DNA from: Lyophyllum atratum
Lineage: Eukaryota > Basidiomycota > Agaricomycetes > Agaricales > Lyophyllaceae
Direction of reading: 5' to 3'
Assembly: GCA_014905825.1 (NCBI GenBank)
Contig: JACGCN010000015.1
Span: 62,001-126,000 of the forward strand
Length of the DNA: 64,000 bases
The translations under genes and the position numbers were made by a program. Below, piece by piece: positions 52,595 to 64,000 of the stretch (position 1 is its first letter; each line of letters begins with the position of its first letter). Under the pieces are notes generated by a model. That model saw nothing but the letters and a program-made list of their open reading frames with translations, did no database searches and was not told the DNA's origin.

Positions 52595-55500
52595 TTATTG
52601 ACTTCCCCCCGGCTCCTCCTCCTTAATGTCGTGGATTTCTGTCATCAATGGAGATCCCGGGTTGTCTCCTCCATTAGACGCTGTGTCTGTTCTCCGTCGT
52701 CTGCGTCGTTGAGTAACTGGTGCTGTAGGCGAGATTGGAGCCGTGAACCCGTCGGACTGGAGCCGTGCCAGCATATCACGGGCGAGGTCCACAGTGTCCC
52801 CAGACGGCAAGGAGTTTTCTAACGTCAAAGATAATGGTGCGGGGGGACGTGCGTCGGCAGTCGGCCTCGTTCTGCGCGCCCTCCGACCAACCGTGTCGCC
52901 GTTGCGTAGTTTCTCTAGAAGTGTATCGAGCACGTCCGAGTTTTCGTCCGGCATCGCGTCATTGAGAGCCTTCTCGCGATTCTGCTTCTGCTCTTCTATC
53001 ACCTGCTTGCGCTTCTCCACAGCAAGTCTTTCGTCAGCCGCTGTTTGATTTTCCGCTTGGCATTTCTGCGCGAGGCTTTATAATGTGATCTACAATATGC
53101 CCAAAGTTGCTCACCTTGTAAGAAGTCACAAATGTTTTGAAGATGCCATAAAACTCCGATGACGACATGTTCTTGTCCTCCTCTCCATAATAGCTGACGG
53201 CGTCCGTGAAAGTAGAATCAGCATTGTTCACGTCGTGGATCAAGTCTTCCATCTGCATGTTCGCTTTCTTGACAAACGACCACATCTGCCTGCCATATCT
53301 GTCGCTCTCATCGAGGTCTGCGAAATGTTCGCCTAGTTCCTGACGGATTCGCTTGAGACCTTCCCGTAGCTCGGAAAGTCCTTTTCGAAGGTCTTGGGAA
53401 TTAACTGAAGGAACTCAGAGTCAATCACGGAGCTATTACACATCAAAGATAACTGACCTCGATACGCGTCCGCAGGCTTTTCTAATTCTTCCAAAAATGC
53501 CTCCATATCTGGGAACTGTTTGGCAACCGTCCGCTCCAAGAAATGGAGAAGAGTGGTATTATTCACAGATTTCGTGTCGACGAGCTGTATGGATAGTCAA
53601 TATTTGCTAGTATCATCCCACCATCCAAGCTTACTTTGTTGATGCTGCTGATTTTGAAACCGAAAGCACCTCCTTTGATGCCAGTGCCGTTCATGTAGTT
53701 GCCAATCAAGAGAATAAGCTGTGATGCGCTCAATACGAAGAAGGCGAAGAGAGCCGGAGGCACTCACACTCAACAACTCTTTAAAGTGTTTCGCCTCGAG
53801 TAACGCATGCCCAGCGTGCGAAAGCTTTCGAGCTCCCTATACTGTGTTATGATAACGTCATGCAGCCATTTCACATAGAAACGAACCTCGTCCAAAAGAG
53901 ACCAGGTCTCTTCGAAGGCCACTTTATACAGCATCCCTTCAATTCGGGGTCCTAGGCGATCGATTTGGATGAGTTGCACCATCAATCGATCGGAAGGATG
54001 TAGTCCAGCAAGCTCCTCTGGATCGGCATTTCGATATACGTTCAGCTTGCCGACCTACAAGCCCGACGCACGTAAGTACAATATTCTGAACATTTCGAGG
54101 GGGCATACTTGTTCTGGTGAAGGAAGAACAGGTTTCAATTCGCTTAAAAACACCTGAGTACACAGCTCTTGATCGAATTGCTGTATTTTGCGTGCAATTT
54201 CTTCAGGCTGCAACTTTCGAACGCGTTGGATAAGAATTTCTGAAAACAGTCAGATCAGAAGTTGAGCGAATGGACGATATCAGCGTCATCATACCGACAC
54301 GTTTCTTTGTTTGCGGATCCAACACGCTCTTGAGCTCAGCGCGTTTTTGTCGAGCTGCAGGAAAGTCAGCCGGTGTCCTATAGCAGTGGGGGATTAACAT
54401 ACCCATAAGGTTGATCACGAGTTGTTTAGCCTTGAAATCTTCCTCCATCTCCATCCACACTCCGTCGATTTGCAACTTCTGCAACATCTCCGCTTCCTTG
54501 TCCAGTTTCTCAACACTCCAAAGCGTCTTAGCAACCTGCTGATGGGGTAGCTTGTCCCACTGGAGCTGCTTCATCTTTATGCTAGGCGTGATAGGCATAT
54601 CTTTGCGAGCGGATAATAGGTTATTGATGTTAGCGCCCAGAAGCATAGACGCGCGCGAACTATGATTTGAGCTTGGAGTAGAACCAGGAGGAGGAGGGGG
54701 AGGGGGAGGCCCAGTACGCGGCGTGGACGGGGCGGTGCCTTTGGGTGTAAAGTAACCAGGTGGGGGTGGAGGGGGTGGAGGGGGCGGCGGACCCGCGCCA
54801 GGTGCGCGAAATGCGCCTGGAGGTGGCGGTGGTGGCGGGGGAGGAGGAGGAGGAGGAGGTGGTGGTGGTGGTGGCGGTGGCGTGGCTGAGTTATCCACGG
54901 GTTCTTCTACCAGAGGGGACAGTGCAGAGGCAGGCAAGGAACTTAAATCTTGGGAAGGTTGGTTTTGAGCTTTCCCTAGCAAATGTTGACTCAGTTTCTC
55001 AGCCGCAGAGCCAAATGCAGCTCGCGATGGGTCCTGGGAAGTGACCGAAGTGGCAGCAGTGTCTTCTGTCAAAGTTGTATACCCGCTTCGCCCCGAGTGT
55101 GTATACTCACTATCATCATCGTGGGCACTCGGAGAGGAGGAACGACTCTGGTCGCTCTGCTCCATACCGTCATCAGGTGGTGATAGCAGGTTAGTAGACT
55201 TATAAGGTGTGTCTCCACCAAGTTGAGGTCGATCTGTCCGCCGTGGTGAACCCCGTACGCTCCGCGAACTTGAGACTGACCCTGACGATGGCAGGTACTA
55301 GAAAACTGGTGAGAGATTACCGCGTTGAGTGAAATATGACGCATACAAGATTGGCACCAGCTTCTAGCTGTTGCTGGATCTGTTCTTGTGCATGAGCGTC
55401 ATCCGCGTCCATAAACTGCGAAACCCGCCCATTCTCGTCAATGATGGCGACCTTAGTACCCTTCGCCATCGCGGCTGCTGCTGCTGCTGCCGCAGCAGCA

Positions 55501-58081
55501 GCCTTCTTCTTGGTGCCTGGTGCTCGGGATTGCCTTAAACTTGCTTTGCCCGGAGTAGCGTCCAAATCGTCTTCATCCTGAGGGTCGTCAAATTCGGTTG
55601 CCAAACCAGAATTCTTTTTCGGTCGCTTTCCATGTCCTTCTCGTCCTTCCAGTATTTGGATGGTCTTCCGCCTTTGGAAGTCCTTCTCGAGCTGCTGAAC
55701 CAGAGATTTGCGATCCATACCACCCACTTCAAGAACCGAATCCACACCCTTCCCGAACTCCTTCAACATCCTAAAGAGCTCCATGATCTGCGCCTCAAGT
55801 TGCGCAATTTGTTCCTCATAACCGGCCTTCTGGGTTTCTAGCTGCCCTTGAAGCCTCGACGTTGTTTCTCTCGAAACTTTCAACTTCTCCTCCATGTGCG
55901 CAAGTTGGGCCTTGAGCCTCCCAACCAACCCGTCCTGCCCCTGCGAGACTTCTTCCTCCAATGCTTCTTTCTCTAATCTCAGGCGCACAGCCGTCGCACG
56001 CGCCTCCGCCGCTTCAGTCTCCACTCCCTGATACCTATCCGCCTCGTTAAACTGGGCAATGATCCGTTCAACGGAGTGTCCCATACGCTGCTCTGCTCCA
56101 GAAAGCTGCTTGTCCATCACGACGTCCGTCACCAGCGAATCAATGAGCTGGTAATAATGCACCATGGGTTGGCCCTCTTCCCGGATAAGCAAAAGATGTT
56201 GCATCATAGACAGAAAGTGGTCTCTTGCTTTCGTATCCTGTGTCCGGGCATAGATAGCGTTGTATACATCCTCTGGGTTGTTCAGATCGCGGAGAATTTC
56301 TTGATCTAGACGCTCCCGAAGTCTCCGTTCGTCTTCGTCCAAAATGCGATATAGATTCTTAACATGCTGGTCGATACTCGGCCAGTTGAAACTTTGGAAA
56401 AGTTGCACAACTCGTTGGAGGCCTGCCGCTTCCATCTGAGACCGATGATGGAGCCGCAGATCCAGGTCTTCTATATGGCTGATGACACCATTGATCAAGA
56501 GAAGATTAGAGAGCTTGTCGAAAGTTAGCTACAGTTAGGAGAGAAATCTCAGAGAGCATACTGACCGCATACTCGTTCAGTGAGCTGTCTACACCTCCTG
56601 CGCGCTTAACCTCCTCGCTAGCCCCCACCAGGCTGCCCATCTTGCCTCTCCCGGATAGCGAATACTCCATTGATTTGAACCAATAATCGTAACATCCTCC
56701 GCCCTCGTTGTTTGATGAACTAAGGGCTTCCAGACCCGCCACGACCAGGTGGTGGGCTTCACCTTCATTCCAGTATGCCAAGAAGGTGAGGAGGTCGACG
56801 ATAAGTTTGCGAGTAGGAAGATGGGAAGTATTAAGAGACGATGTGATTTGGGTGACAATTAGATTATGTGTAAGAGCATCGCTTGCCGCATACTTGACAG
56901 AAGATGAGTTAAAGTAGGTCTAAAAGCCAGAGAGCCACAAACTTGATTATTAAAGATGTGCTTTATACATTTGACAATCTCGTATTCCAGAGCAACATCA
57001 TTTTCGCGCCTAAAGAGTCTATTAGCGTAGTTCACCTATTGATCTTTTTCAATACTCACCGTGAAGCACCCTTGCGACTGATGTGCATCAAGGTCTGCGC
57101 TAGCACCGATGTCCCTTGTATGGATATGAAGTGTTGAAACCAGGAGACTTCCTTGCTTCGTAACGAGACTTGCAGACTCCCGGCCTGCTTTGGCGTGATG
57201 GTTTTATCTAGGAACTTCTTTATGTACCATTCTGGCGATTCTGGCATGATCGCTGCAGGTTGTCCAGTCTCGTTCTGCCGTCTCGACTGCTCTTCTCGCG
57301 TCCTTTCCTCTTTCCAACGGATGTGTTCGTCGTTATAGACCATATGCCATTTTTGATCGATGGGAAGGTCGGGTAATGGTCCCAAGTCGCGAGTCCGCTT
57401 TACGTTCTGGAAGAGTGCCTCGATTTCCTCATCACTATCTGGACGCGGGAAATAAAAGGGTCCAGAGTTGTGATTACTTCGGGGGTGATAGAAGAGGGAG
57501 TGGTGGGTCCCACTTTCGGACGAGGATAGAGAAGGAGCGTATTTAGAGGCACGGCTTGCTTCAGAACGCGTGGTTGTGGTTGAAATCGGTCGCATTGTGG
57601 AGCTACTTGTGGAACCACTAGAAGTGAAATGGCCAAAGTCAAGCAAATGTGGGCTGCGTGTACCAGAGGACGCCGAGGCTTCGCTTAACCGGACACGAGA
57701 TGACTGGGGGGTCTGTGGCAGGTATTTGGCTGAAGACGATGAGAGTGACTCGTCGTATAGTGTGTGGGAGTCTGCAGTAGAAACAGATGTACTTGGAGAA
57801 CCTGACCGTATATCGAAACCATGTTGTTCATACATTCGCTCCCGCTCGGCTTTACTCCGCTGCATGGCGAATTTATTGAGTTCGGTGCCTGATGCCGTCA
57901 GGGCAGGGTTCGTGTTGGGGGCGGATATGCCTCGGAAACCCTGGTTAACGGTGCCGACGGGCAACGGAGAGCGAGGGGGAGGTCCGAGCTTGTCATAAGG
58001 AACTGAACGTTCGTTGAGATCTTGAGTGGACACGGAGGACTGGCGTGATCGGGCTTTCTTTCGGCCAAATAAGCTATCCAT
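52595..58081 (-). CDS. Diaphanous-related formin (Bni1/SepA-like)
   Basis: Nucleates actin cables at hyphal tips. The start MDSLFGRKKARSRQSS precedes a Ser-rich stretch and a GTPase-binding/FH3 region (PEWYIKKFLDKTITPKQAGSL, VSWFQHFI, AHLLIREEGQPMVHYYQL-type helices). A coiled coil follows at about 55.8-56.0 kb (LRLEKEALEEEVSQGQDGLV). The FH1 region has several polyproline runs at 54.68-54.90 kb. FH2 has MKQLQWDKLPHQ, QLVINLMG, MLYKVAFEE, LILLIGNYMNGTGIKGGAFGF, and KLNVYRN-type blocks. The C-terminal VLDTLLEKLRNGD...RRARRTR is a DAD-like autoinhibitory element. A poly-Ala run lies at 55473-55502. About 14 introns. Confidence 0.93.
55473..55502. repeat. GCT/GCA alanine-codon repeat forming a palindrome
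   Basis: GCTGCTGCTGCTGC followed by CGCAGCAGCAGC encodes about a dozen alanines on the minus strand between the coiled coil and FH1 of the formin. The two halves are nearly self-complementary, so the tract could form a hairpin and change length easily. Confidence 0.75.
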
Positions 58082-58453
58082 GGCCCGCGAGTTCGTTTAT
58101 ACAGCTGTGAAGAGGTACAAACCGAGGGAACGGCCGCTAAGGAGGGGTATACTGCAGCTGGGCTAGTAAGGAGAGATTGTGGTCGACAGAGGTTCGTCGC
58201 GTTGCCCACAAGGCCGTTGGTAAACATGACCAAACACAATTCCCGCTCATTTCGCTGATACTCTCTCCGAGCCAGACACAATCAGTCATTCCTCCTAACT
58301 CTTTTCCACTCGTTATTTTATCACCAAATGAGCCCCTTACAGATCGTTTGTGATGGGCCTCGTTCACTTGATATCTACCGCGGTCCACGTTTGACTGTGC
58401 ATTAGCACCTGGAGTATCTCCCATCAGGATGCGCAGCAAATATGTGACTGCGG
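58082..58453. other. Shared upstream region of formin and eight-pass protein genes
   Basis: These 372 bp between two divergent start codons hold no gene. They should contain the promoters of both. Confidence 0.45.
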
Positions 58454-59503
58454 ATGTCGCTCGTTTGCTCTTATACAGCCACTCGTCGACCCAAGTTGCT
58501 CAAACCAATCTTCCCCATGATCAAGATAACAACCCCCGCACCCAATGCTAATCCCGCCTCTAAACCATTCCCTTCACCGCCTCTCATTGTCATGAGTGTT
58601 CTTTCCTGCTTCCTCGCGACGGCAGCATTTGTCTCGTCATTTACCCAAGTTGACACGTCATGGGCGTATTTCATCGTCCCCGCTACTATAGGCTTTATTG
58701 CCACTGTCCCCTACCATGTGCATTTGTACAACTCTGCACAAGAACATCGCCGATCATCCACTCACTCTGACCCGATCTTTCTAACTCCCATCTGGATCAT
58801 CTACGGCTTTCTTCTCATTTCCCTCTGGGCTGTCATATTCATCATCAACGTTTTCTTCTGCGTGGGAACACGAGCACCGGCAGGGGTGGTGACAACCACA
58901 ATCTGGTCTGGGATAGAATGGATTGTTCTTCTCTTCATCGCGATGAAATGCATTCGGGACATTTGGCGTGCGGAGCATAGTGATGCATCGATCGCTGAAA
59001 GTCAATCTAGCATTGCCCAAGGCTCTGACGAGATCACACCCAACGTGTATGTTACATTACCTTGTGGATAAAGGCATATCCAAGTTCTGACACCCTTTTT
59101 TATTATTTCAAACAGCCCTAGAAAGTACAAGCCGCGTAGCGTGTACTTCATCTCATTTGTTCTCTGCACATTAACCCTGGTCTTTGGTATCGACATTTCT
59201 GTCGTATGCCTCTTCAATGTCATCATCTTCTTCCTCACTGCGCCGCATCACATCGCCTTATACATATCATATGTACGCCCCCTATCACCCCCCACCTTCC
59301 TTTCACGCCCTACCAGTGTTCCATGTGCCTTCTTCTTGGCGGCACTCTGGTGTGGTGTCTTCATCTTGGACATTTTGGTCTCTCCGTTCCTCTTCCAAAG
59401 CATTTTATTGGGCATTTTCGGAGGCATGGAGTGCATCATTGTCGCCTACCTTGCGATCCGAAGCGTCCTGGACAGTTTTGCTGACGGGCAGATCAAGCTC
59501 TGA
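58454..59503 (+). CDS. Eight-pass membrane protein of two four-helix halves, unknown
   Basis: Two exons (58454-59046, 59116-59503) give 326 aa. Hydrophobic spans in the first half are VMSVLSCFLATAAFVSSF, FIVPATIGFIATVPYHVHLY, IWIIYGFLLISLWAVIFIIN and SGIEWIVLLFIAMKCI. A hydrophilic linker (about residues 180-205) is followed by four more in the second half (VYFISFVLCTLTLVFGI, VVCLFNVIIFFLTAPHHIALY, FFLAALWCGVFILDILV, GIFGGMECIIVAYLAI). The two halves share spacing and motifs (PYHVHLY/PHHIALY, SGIEWIV/GGMECII), so an internal duplication is likely; the four-helix unit recalls MARVEL-like proteins but no family is certain. An alternative start is the ATG at 58517. It is divergent from the formin gene. 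Confidence 0.68.
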
Positions 59504-60550
59504 GAGCGCAGGATGGTGTACATCCCTTGTACGAATCACTGTTCGCCTCAGTACCCGACTTAGACCCCGCGACTGCTGGACAAGTATCTGGTCATAATTA
59601 TCCAAGGCCTTGATCTGAAACACCCGTATACAAATCATGCCTGTCATTACTTGTCCTCGCTACCCATACTTGTAATTGCATACGTACCGAGCGTGTAGTG
59701 ATAGTGATAGTGATATTACCCACGGGTGGTCCCGACAAGGAACATGTGGGGTTTCCGTACTACGTACATGGCATCAATGTACGCTACGGACGCAAGTCTA
59801 CCATAGCCGCTGTGATGTACGGAATCTCACGGGTTAGTTAAACTATACGGAAATGGCTGAGACAGGTGCCGATGTAGAATGAATCGTGATAGTATACAAA
59901 TCAAGGGTTTGAGAAAGCAGGAGTAGGTTCAAATAGAAAGAAGCAGTGGCATTACAAGTGTAGATGACGGACAGTTGGGATGAACAGAGGGATGCTGTTC
60001 AAGATCATTTATCATGAGGTGGATAAGATTAGTTGGGATGGATAACTGATACAGGTTGCAAAGATCAGGACGCGCACTGAAGACTATAGAAAGAAAGCGA
60101 TGTCGAAGGGGCCGCAGGGTAGCATGCCCTTGACACCCGAAAGGAGCATGGGTTTCGTCCTTTGCATAACCTGAATTTTGGCAAAAGCGGCTTGAAAGCG
60201 GCACAAACAATGTGATCGCCATATGTAGTTGCGACCTGGAATGCCGCGCTGAAGTTGTTCAACGGCGAGGCAATGATGAGAGAGAAGCAAACATGTGTAT
60301 AGAAGTCTATGGCGATGGGAAACAGCTGCCAGTTAGTTCTCCACACTGACTATGATACTGTAAATTGGAAAATAGCGATCGAGCCGCCCACGCCGAGGAC
60401 TAGGGCTCCACCGTATTGATCTCGGTCGTTGACAGCCAAGTGCTTGGCAAGTCACTTTATAAAAGTTGCAAGCGGCGATGACCGGTCTACAAAATTCTTT
60501 CATCTTGTTCCCTACCAAATTGACGACGTACATTCCTTAATCTCGCCATT
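59504..60550. other. One-kilobase intergenic interval
   Basis: I find no gene with supported codon pattern or introns on either strand. A small GTGATA triplet-like reiteration lies at 59698-59715. The right part (about 60430-60550) has a pyrimidine-rich leader before the secreted-protein start. Confidence 0.45.
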
Positions 60551-61695
60551 ATGATCTCTCTCCCCATTCTTGTGTCGCTTGCACTCCTTCCCTTCACCCT
60601 TGCTCAGTCCAGCGACACAGCCCTCCAGGTCGCCGCCATGGAAGCCCATTTCAAGCAATCACAGATCGTTCCTTCACTTTTGGCTTCATTCGACCCTACC
60701 GCTCTCCTTACTTTGAACTATGCTGGTTAGTTTCGTGTTTTCGTCATGGAAGCCTTATTATGCCTAACAACGTTCTGGCTCAGGTGTTGGTGACGTTACC
60801 CCCGGACAGCTTTTAACCAAAGAACGTGGGTTGCTGCCCACTCACTGCCTTGATAGTCTCTAACTAATCCTTTTAGAGTCTGCACCTACACCGGTCGTTA
60901 CCGTCACTCCGGTGAACTCGACTGTTCAGCTGACCGGCAAGTACACTATTGCCATGGTTGACGCCGACGTTGTCGGAAGCGATCTTTCCAAGGGCGTGAA
61001 TCATCACTGGCTCATCAATGGTGTCGATATCACTGGTAATGCAGTCTTATACAATGCCTGTTCATCTGCTAATTCTTGCATAGATGGCAAGGTAACGAAT
61101 GCTTCTGCAACTGCCATCACCGCGTATGCTGGCCCTGGTCCCGCAGCTGGCAGCGGCCCCCACCGGTGAGCTCCAATTTGTGATTTTTCCGCAAAATCGA
61201 CCGCTGAACTTTTTCAGATATGTGGTTATCATATACACACAACCGGAGAGCTTCAAGGCACCTCCTGCTCTTTCTCAACCCGTCGGCGTCGCTCTTTTCG
61301 ACCTCAATGCATACGCCAAGGTTTGTGTCGCATTTCAGAATGATCTACCGTATGCTTACCCAGTACACCTGAACTTATCAGGACAGCGGCCTGGGACCCA
61401 TTGTTGCAGTTCGTGCCCAACTCTCACACTTATTTCTGACCACCCCATGACATGCCCTTAGGCGAACTACGTTACAGTTGAGGATGGTACCGCCACCGCT
61501 TCGATCCCTGCGACCTCCTCTGTTATCAGCTCCACGCTCGTCCCGTCACAGCCCACCACCACTGGCACTGGCACCAAATCTGGGACTGCTACTGGTGCGG
61601 CTGGTCCCACCAAAACGAACGGCGCGGTCTCTCTTGCTAGCTTCTCCCCCCTCGGTGTTGTTTTGGCCGGTATTGCGATCATGATTGCCGCCTAA
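60551..61695 (+). CDS. Secreted PEBP-family protein with probable GPI anchor
   Basis: A signal peptide (MISLPILVSLALLPFTLAQS) leads a phosphatidylethanolamine-binding-protein fold: DPTALLTLNY, the ligand-site loop around TIAMVDADVVGSD, NHHWLINGVDI, and ITAYAGPGPAAGSGPHRYVVIIY, with a later FDLNAYAK. The tail has Ser/Thr-rich repeats (TTTGTGTKSGTATGAAG), a small omega-site region and a C-terminal hydrophobic segment (LGVVLAGIAIMIAA), as in GPI-anchored wall proteins. Five or six introns. Ligand and role are unknown; PEBP homologues in other organisms bind phospholipids or act in signalling. Confidence 0.85.
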
Positions 61696-61917
61696 TCTAC
61701 ATTCTACACGCTCCTTTGTCGTCGTTTTACTGTCATGAGCAACAACTTGCCCATATGATGATCACGCTTATTGAGGAATGATTGGTCCAACATGTCAAGC
61801 TTTCAAGTGAGTAGATTGAATGACATTCCCCTCAGATATATGTATAAATTATAGTGATATGCATATGCAAGAAACATGATGATATAGACAGGAAGGCAAA
61901 TGCCCTAAGAAGTGAAA

Positions 61918-64000
61918 TTAACTCCCATAGCGTTCGCGTGCCTGTAAAGTTTCCCTTAGTATCTTTTCGACTGCCGCATTGTACTCAGCTTGTCGTTCTG
62001 TGTATTGTCACTTACCGCGTCCTGGGCCATATGGACGTAGCCGGAATATCCTTCCGTATATTTGCCAACTTCTTTGCCTTTGCTGGCGCCCAAACCAGCC
62101 CCTTGTGCGTAGATGGCGGTTTGGCTGCACAAATCGGTCAGTGGTAAGGCAAGGAAGACTGAGCAGTCACGGACATTGGATCGACTCGGCCATCACCGCT
62201 CGTACCAAGTCCAGTCCCCTCGGTCCAGCCCATCATCTTCAGCAGCTTGTTGCCGACGTTGGTAGCATCCTTACCAGGATTTACCGGAGGAGGCGGAGGT
62301 GATGGCGGAGGCGGAGGACCATCGAACTTCTTCTGTTTAGTCGTCGTAGCGTCCTTTTCTGGAAGGGGAACATCGGGTTGATTGAACAAAACCCGGCGCT
62401 CTGACGCGCGGTCCCGATATTTAGGCTGATCCGGTGCCTCTGCTTTCCGCGCAGCCGCCTTCTGACGGGCGACTTCTCGGAGATTTGCATCCTTGAAATT
62501 TTTCTGCATGGGCAAGATACAAGAACAGAAATGAAGGACAAAAAAGAACAAAAGGCGACGTTAGCCCACAGAAATCGGGACAGTACACAGTATTGAAGTT
62601 GCGAGCCTTATGCAGATCCGATTCCTTGTTGTGACGTTTCAACTGGTCAACGGACTTGAATTGTCGGGCGCAGAGCAAACACATTAATCCAGTCACGTCC
62701 GAAAATTCGAATTCCACTTCCGTCGGCACTGGCGTACCGATAGCCGCAGGTTTCGGGACAGGCTTTGCTGAAGATGGCCCAGGAGTAGCTGCCTGAATAC
62801 ACAGTGTGTCGAATGTGAGAACCAATACAACCTGATATATTGCAGTAGCAATGTCGAGGAAGGAAGATCACCAGAGTAGCAACAGAGGCAGAAGGAACAC
62901 TCGTTTCTTGTGTGAGCTCTTCCTGAACTTGATTCCACTTGTTGATGTTGCTGACGGTCTGCAAAATGTTGTATTGTGAGTGCCGTCGCCTCTGAATTAT
63001 TCTTGCTGCGATGATATTTTGTGCTCGATAGATACAGTACCTTCTTGCTGGCGATAAGAGGAGCCACCTTCTTGGCAGCCGCAACTATGCACATATACAT
63101 ATATAAGCGCACAGACAAGATATGCATTACCGAGACTTACCTTTGTTCATTTCTGGATTGCTATCTTCCGTCGTTCCAGTCGCGTCACTACCGGCGTCAT
63201 CCATTGAGAACCCAAGAGATAGAGGCTTTGCTACAGTAAAAGGTTTGATCTGTAAGCGTTTTTATATGGGGGTCAGGCTTACAAATGGCGGTCTTCGTTG
63301 GACCCTTGCTGAAGCTCAACATGACCGGCTTGTCTGAGACAGGAAGCGCAGATGGCGCCGCTGGTGCAGGGCGCGGCTCGACTTCACCTGATCGAGATCA
63401 GTCATGGAATATAATAGCCAAAAGCAAACAAACTTTTTTTCTTTTTCTCCTTTTTCTCCTTGGCGGGCTGCGTGCTTTGGGCAGCTTCTTCGACCTTGAA
63501 CTCCAAAACAGCGACTGTCGAGCTTTCATCCCAGTATCTGACCCATGAACCGTCGACTCCCCCCAAACTCATCGACGAGGTGAGACAAGCATCGTCCCGT
63601 GATAAAAAATCTGTGACAGGCTGGAATGAGTACGGATGTGCGAACGATGCTGCCACGGGTCGGTCCGATATGCGAAAACCAGCTGGGTGGATAGTCGGGG
63701 ACATAGTGGCCGCCAGGACTGCGGAAGCAGACTGAGGATGAATCAGACGATGAACTGTGCGCCAGAAATGGGTACGCCTACCGCAACGTCGATGAACTCG
63801 ACAAACGCGAAGCCAAAGCTTGCCATTGTGACTTTATCCTTGATCAGAATTATCCGCTTCATGCCTTTAGCGCCCTGCATAGTGGTACCCGAGGAATAGA
63901 GCATGGCCTGGTAAATGGCCTGCGGCCCGGACAGCGGATCGAGTCCCCTGAAAAGAAGGACAGGCGCCTGGGTATTGCCAATGTCCCGAGTCCCGTCATT
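61918..64000 (-). CDS. RBM5/10-like splicing factor (RRM, C2H2, G-patch), 5' end beyond window
   Basis: Partial at the right edge. Reading inward from 64000, an RRM fragment is visible (VLLFRGLDPLSG, RIILIKDKVTMASFGFAFVEF, the RNP1-like stretch). Then come Lys-rich and Ser-rich exons, PLSLGFSMDDAGSD, INKWNQVQEELTQE, and a C2H2 finger (CLLCARQFKSVDQLKRHNKESDLH). A poly-Pro stretch precedes the G-patch NVGNKLLKMMGWTEGTGLG, and the end is TAIYAQGAGLGASKGKEVGKYTEG...ARERYGS with the stop at 61918-61920. That domain order is typical of RBM5/RBM10 alternative-splicing regulators. The last introns (for example one after RVDPI and one before ARERYGS) obey GT-AG. Convergent with the PEBP gene, 222 bp apart. 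Confidence 0.86.

Noticed and set aside
54760..55044. Gly/Val-rich plus-strand frame
   Set aside because: Antisense of the polyproline FH1 region of the formin.
59929..60533. Overlapping open frames on the minus strand in the 59.5-60.5 kb interval
   Set aside because: They are short and overlapping, lack introns in sensible places, and show no recognisable motif; codon usage does not look selected.
1..64000. CRISPR arrays, operons, bacterial promoters and riboswitches
   Set aside because: Introns and gene content are fungal; no regularly spaced short repeats were seen.

Overview
The window is nuclear DNA of a filamentous basidiomycete, most likely an agaricomycete. Genes are closely packed and split by many introns of about 45-60 nt. 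The gene content is eukaryotic: class V myosin, formin, COG4, Vps2, ER glucosidase I. The mobile elements (DUF6589 elements, chromovirus-like Ty3 elements, tyrosine-recombinase relics) are types I associate with Agaricomycetes. No species can be named from the sequence alone.

Bases 1-16.8 kb are a transposon island. From the left it holds a broken tyrosine-recombinase relic (190-760), then a truncated Ty3 element on the minus strand (gag relic 1240-1991, probable LTR ending at 3162). That Ty3 relic is interrupted by a hAT-like miniature element (1992-2527). Next comes a complete 6.3-kb DNA transposon (3174-9455). It has 20-bp terminal inverted repeats, a perfect 9-bp target duplication (GGGGTCTAC), and two convergent genes: a DUF6589 protein and a RecQ-like helicase. 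After it lies a full-length Ty3/chromovirus-like element (9815-15803) with identical 203-bp LTRs and a 5-bp target duplication, but two frameshifts in pol. The island ends with a pair of nested Tourist-like miniature elements (15940-16761, inner 16319-16677), both flanked by TAA.

From 17.4 to 35.2 kb lies ordinary gene space: a Zn2Cys6 transcription factor, UMP-CMP kinase, a sphingoid/diacylglycerol-type lipid kinase divergent from an omega-amidase (48 bp apart), a Ydj1-type DnaJ with a CaaX end, a C2orf76/UPF0538 homologue, a GH3 beta-glucosidase, COG4, Vps2 (ESCRT-III) and an AN1 zinc-finger protein.

From 35.3 to 64 kb come class V myosin, divergent from an aromatic-acid-exporter-like membrane protein; a small single-pass membrane protein; a 628-bp miniature element with TA target duplication; a disordered orphan protein, divergent from ER glucosidase I (GH63); a PAP2 lipid phosphatase; a Bni1-type formin; an eight-pass membrane protein; a secreted PEBP-like protein; and the 3' part of an RBM5/10-like splicing factor running off the right edge. 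Several of these serve polarised hyphal growth and secretion (formin, myosin V, COG4, glucosidase I, Vps2). Their proximity is probably ordinary gene order rather than a functional cluster.

The most interesting object is the DUF6589 plus helicase transposon. Its boundaries can be fixed to the base by inverted repeats and target duplication, which supports DUF6589 being a transposase.
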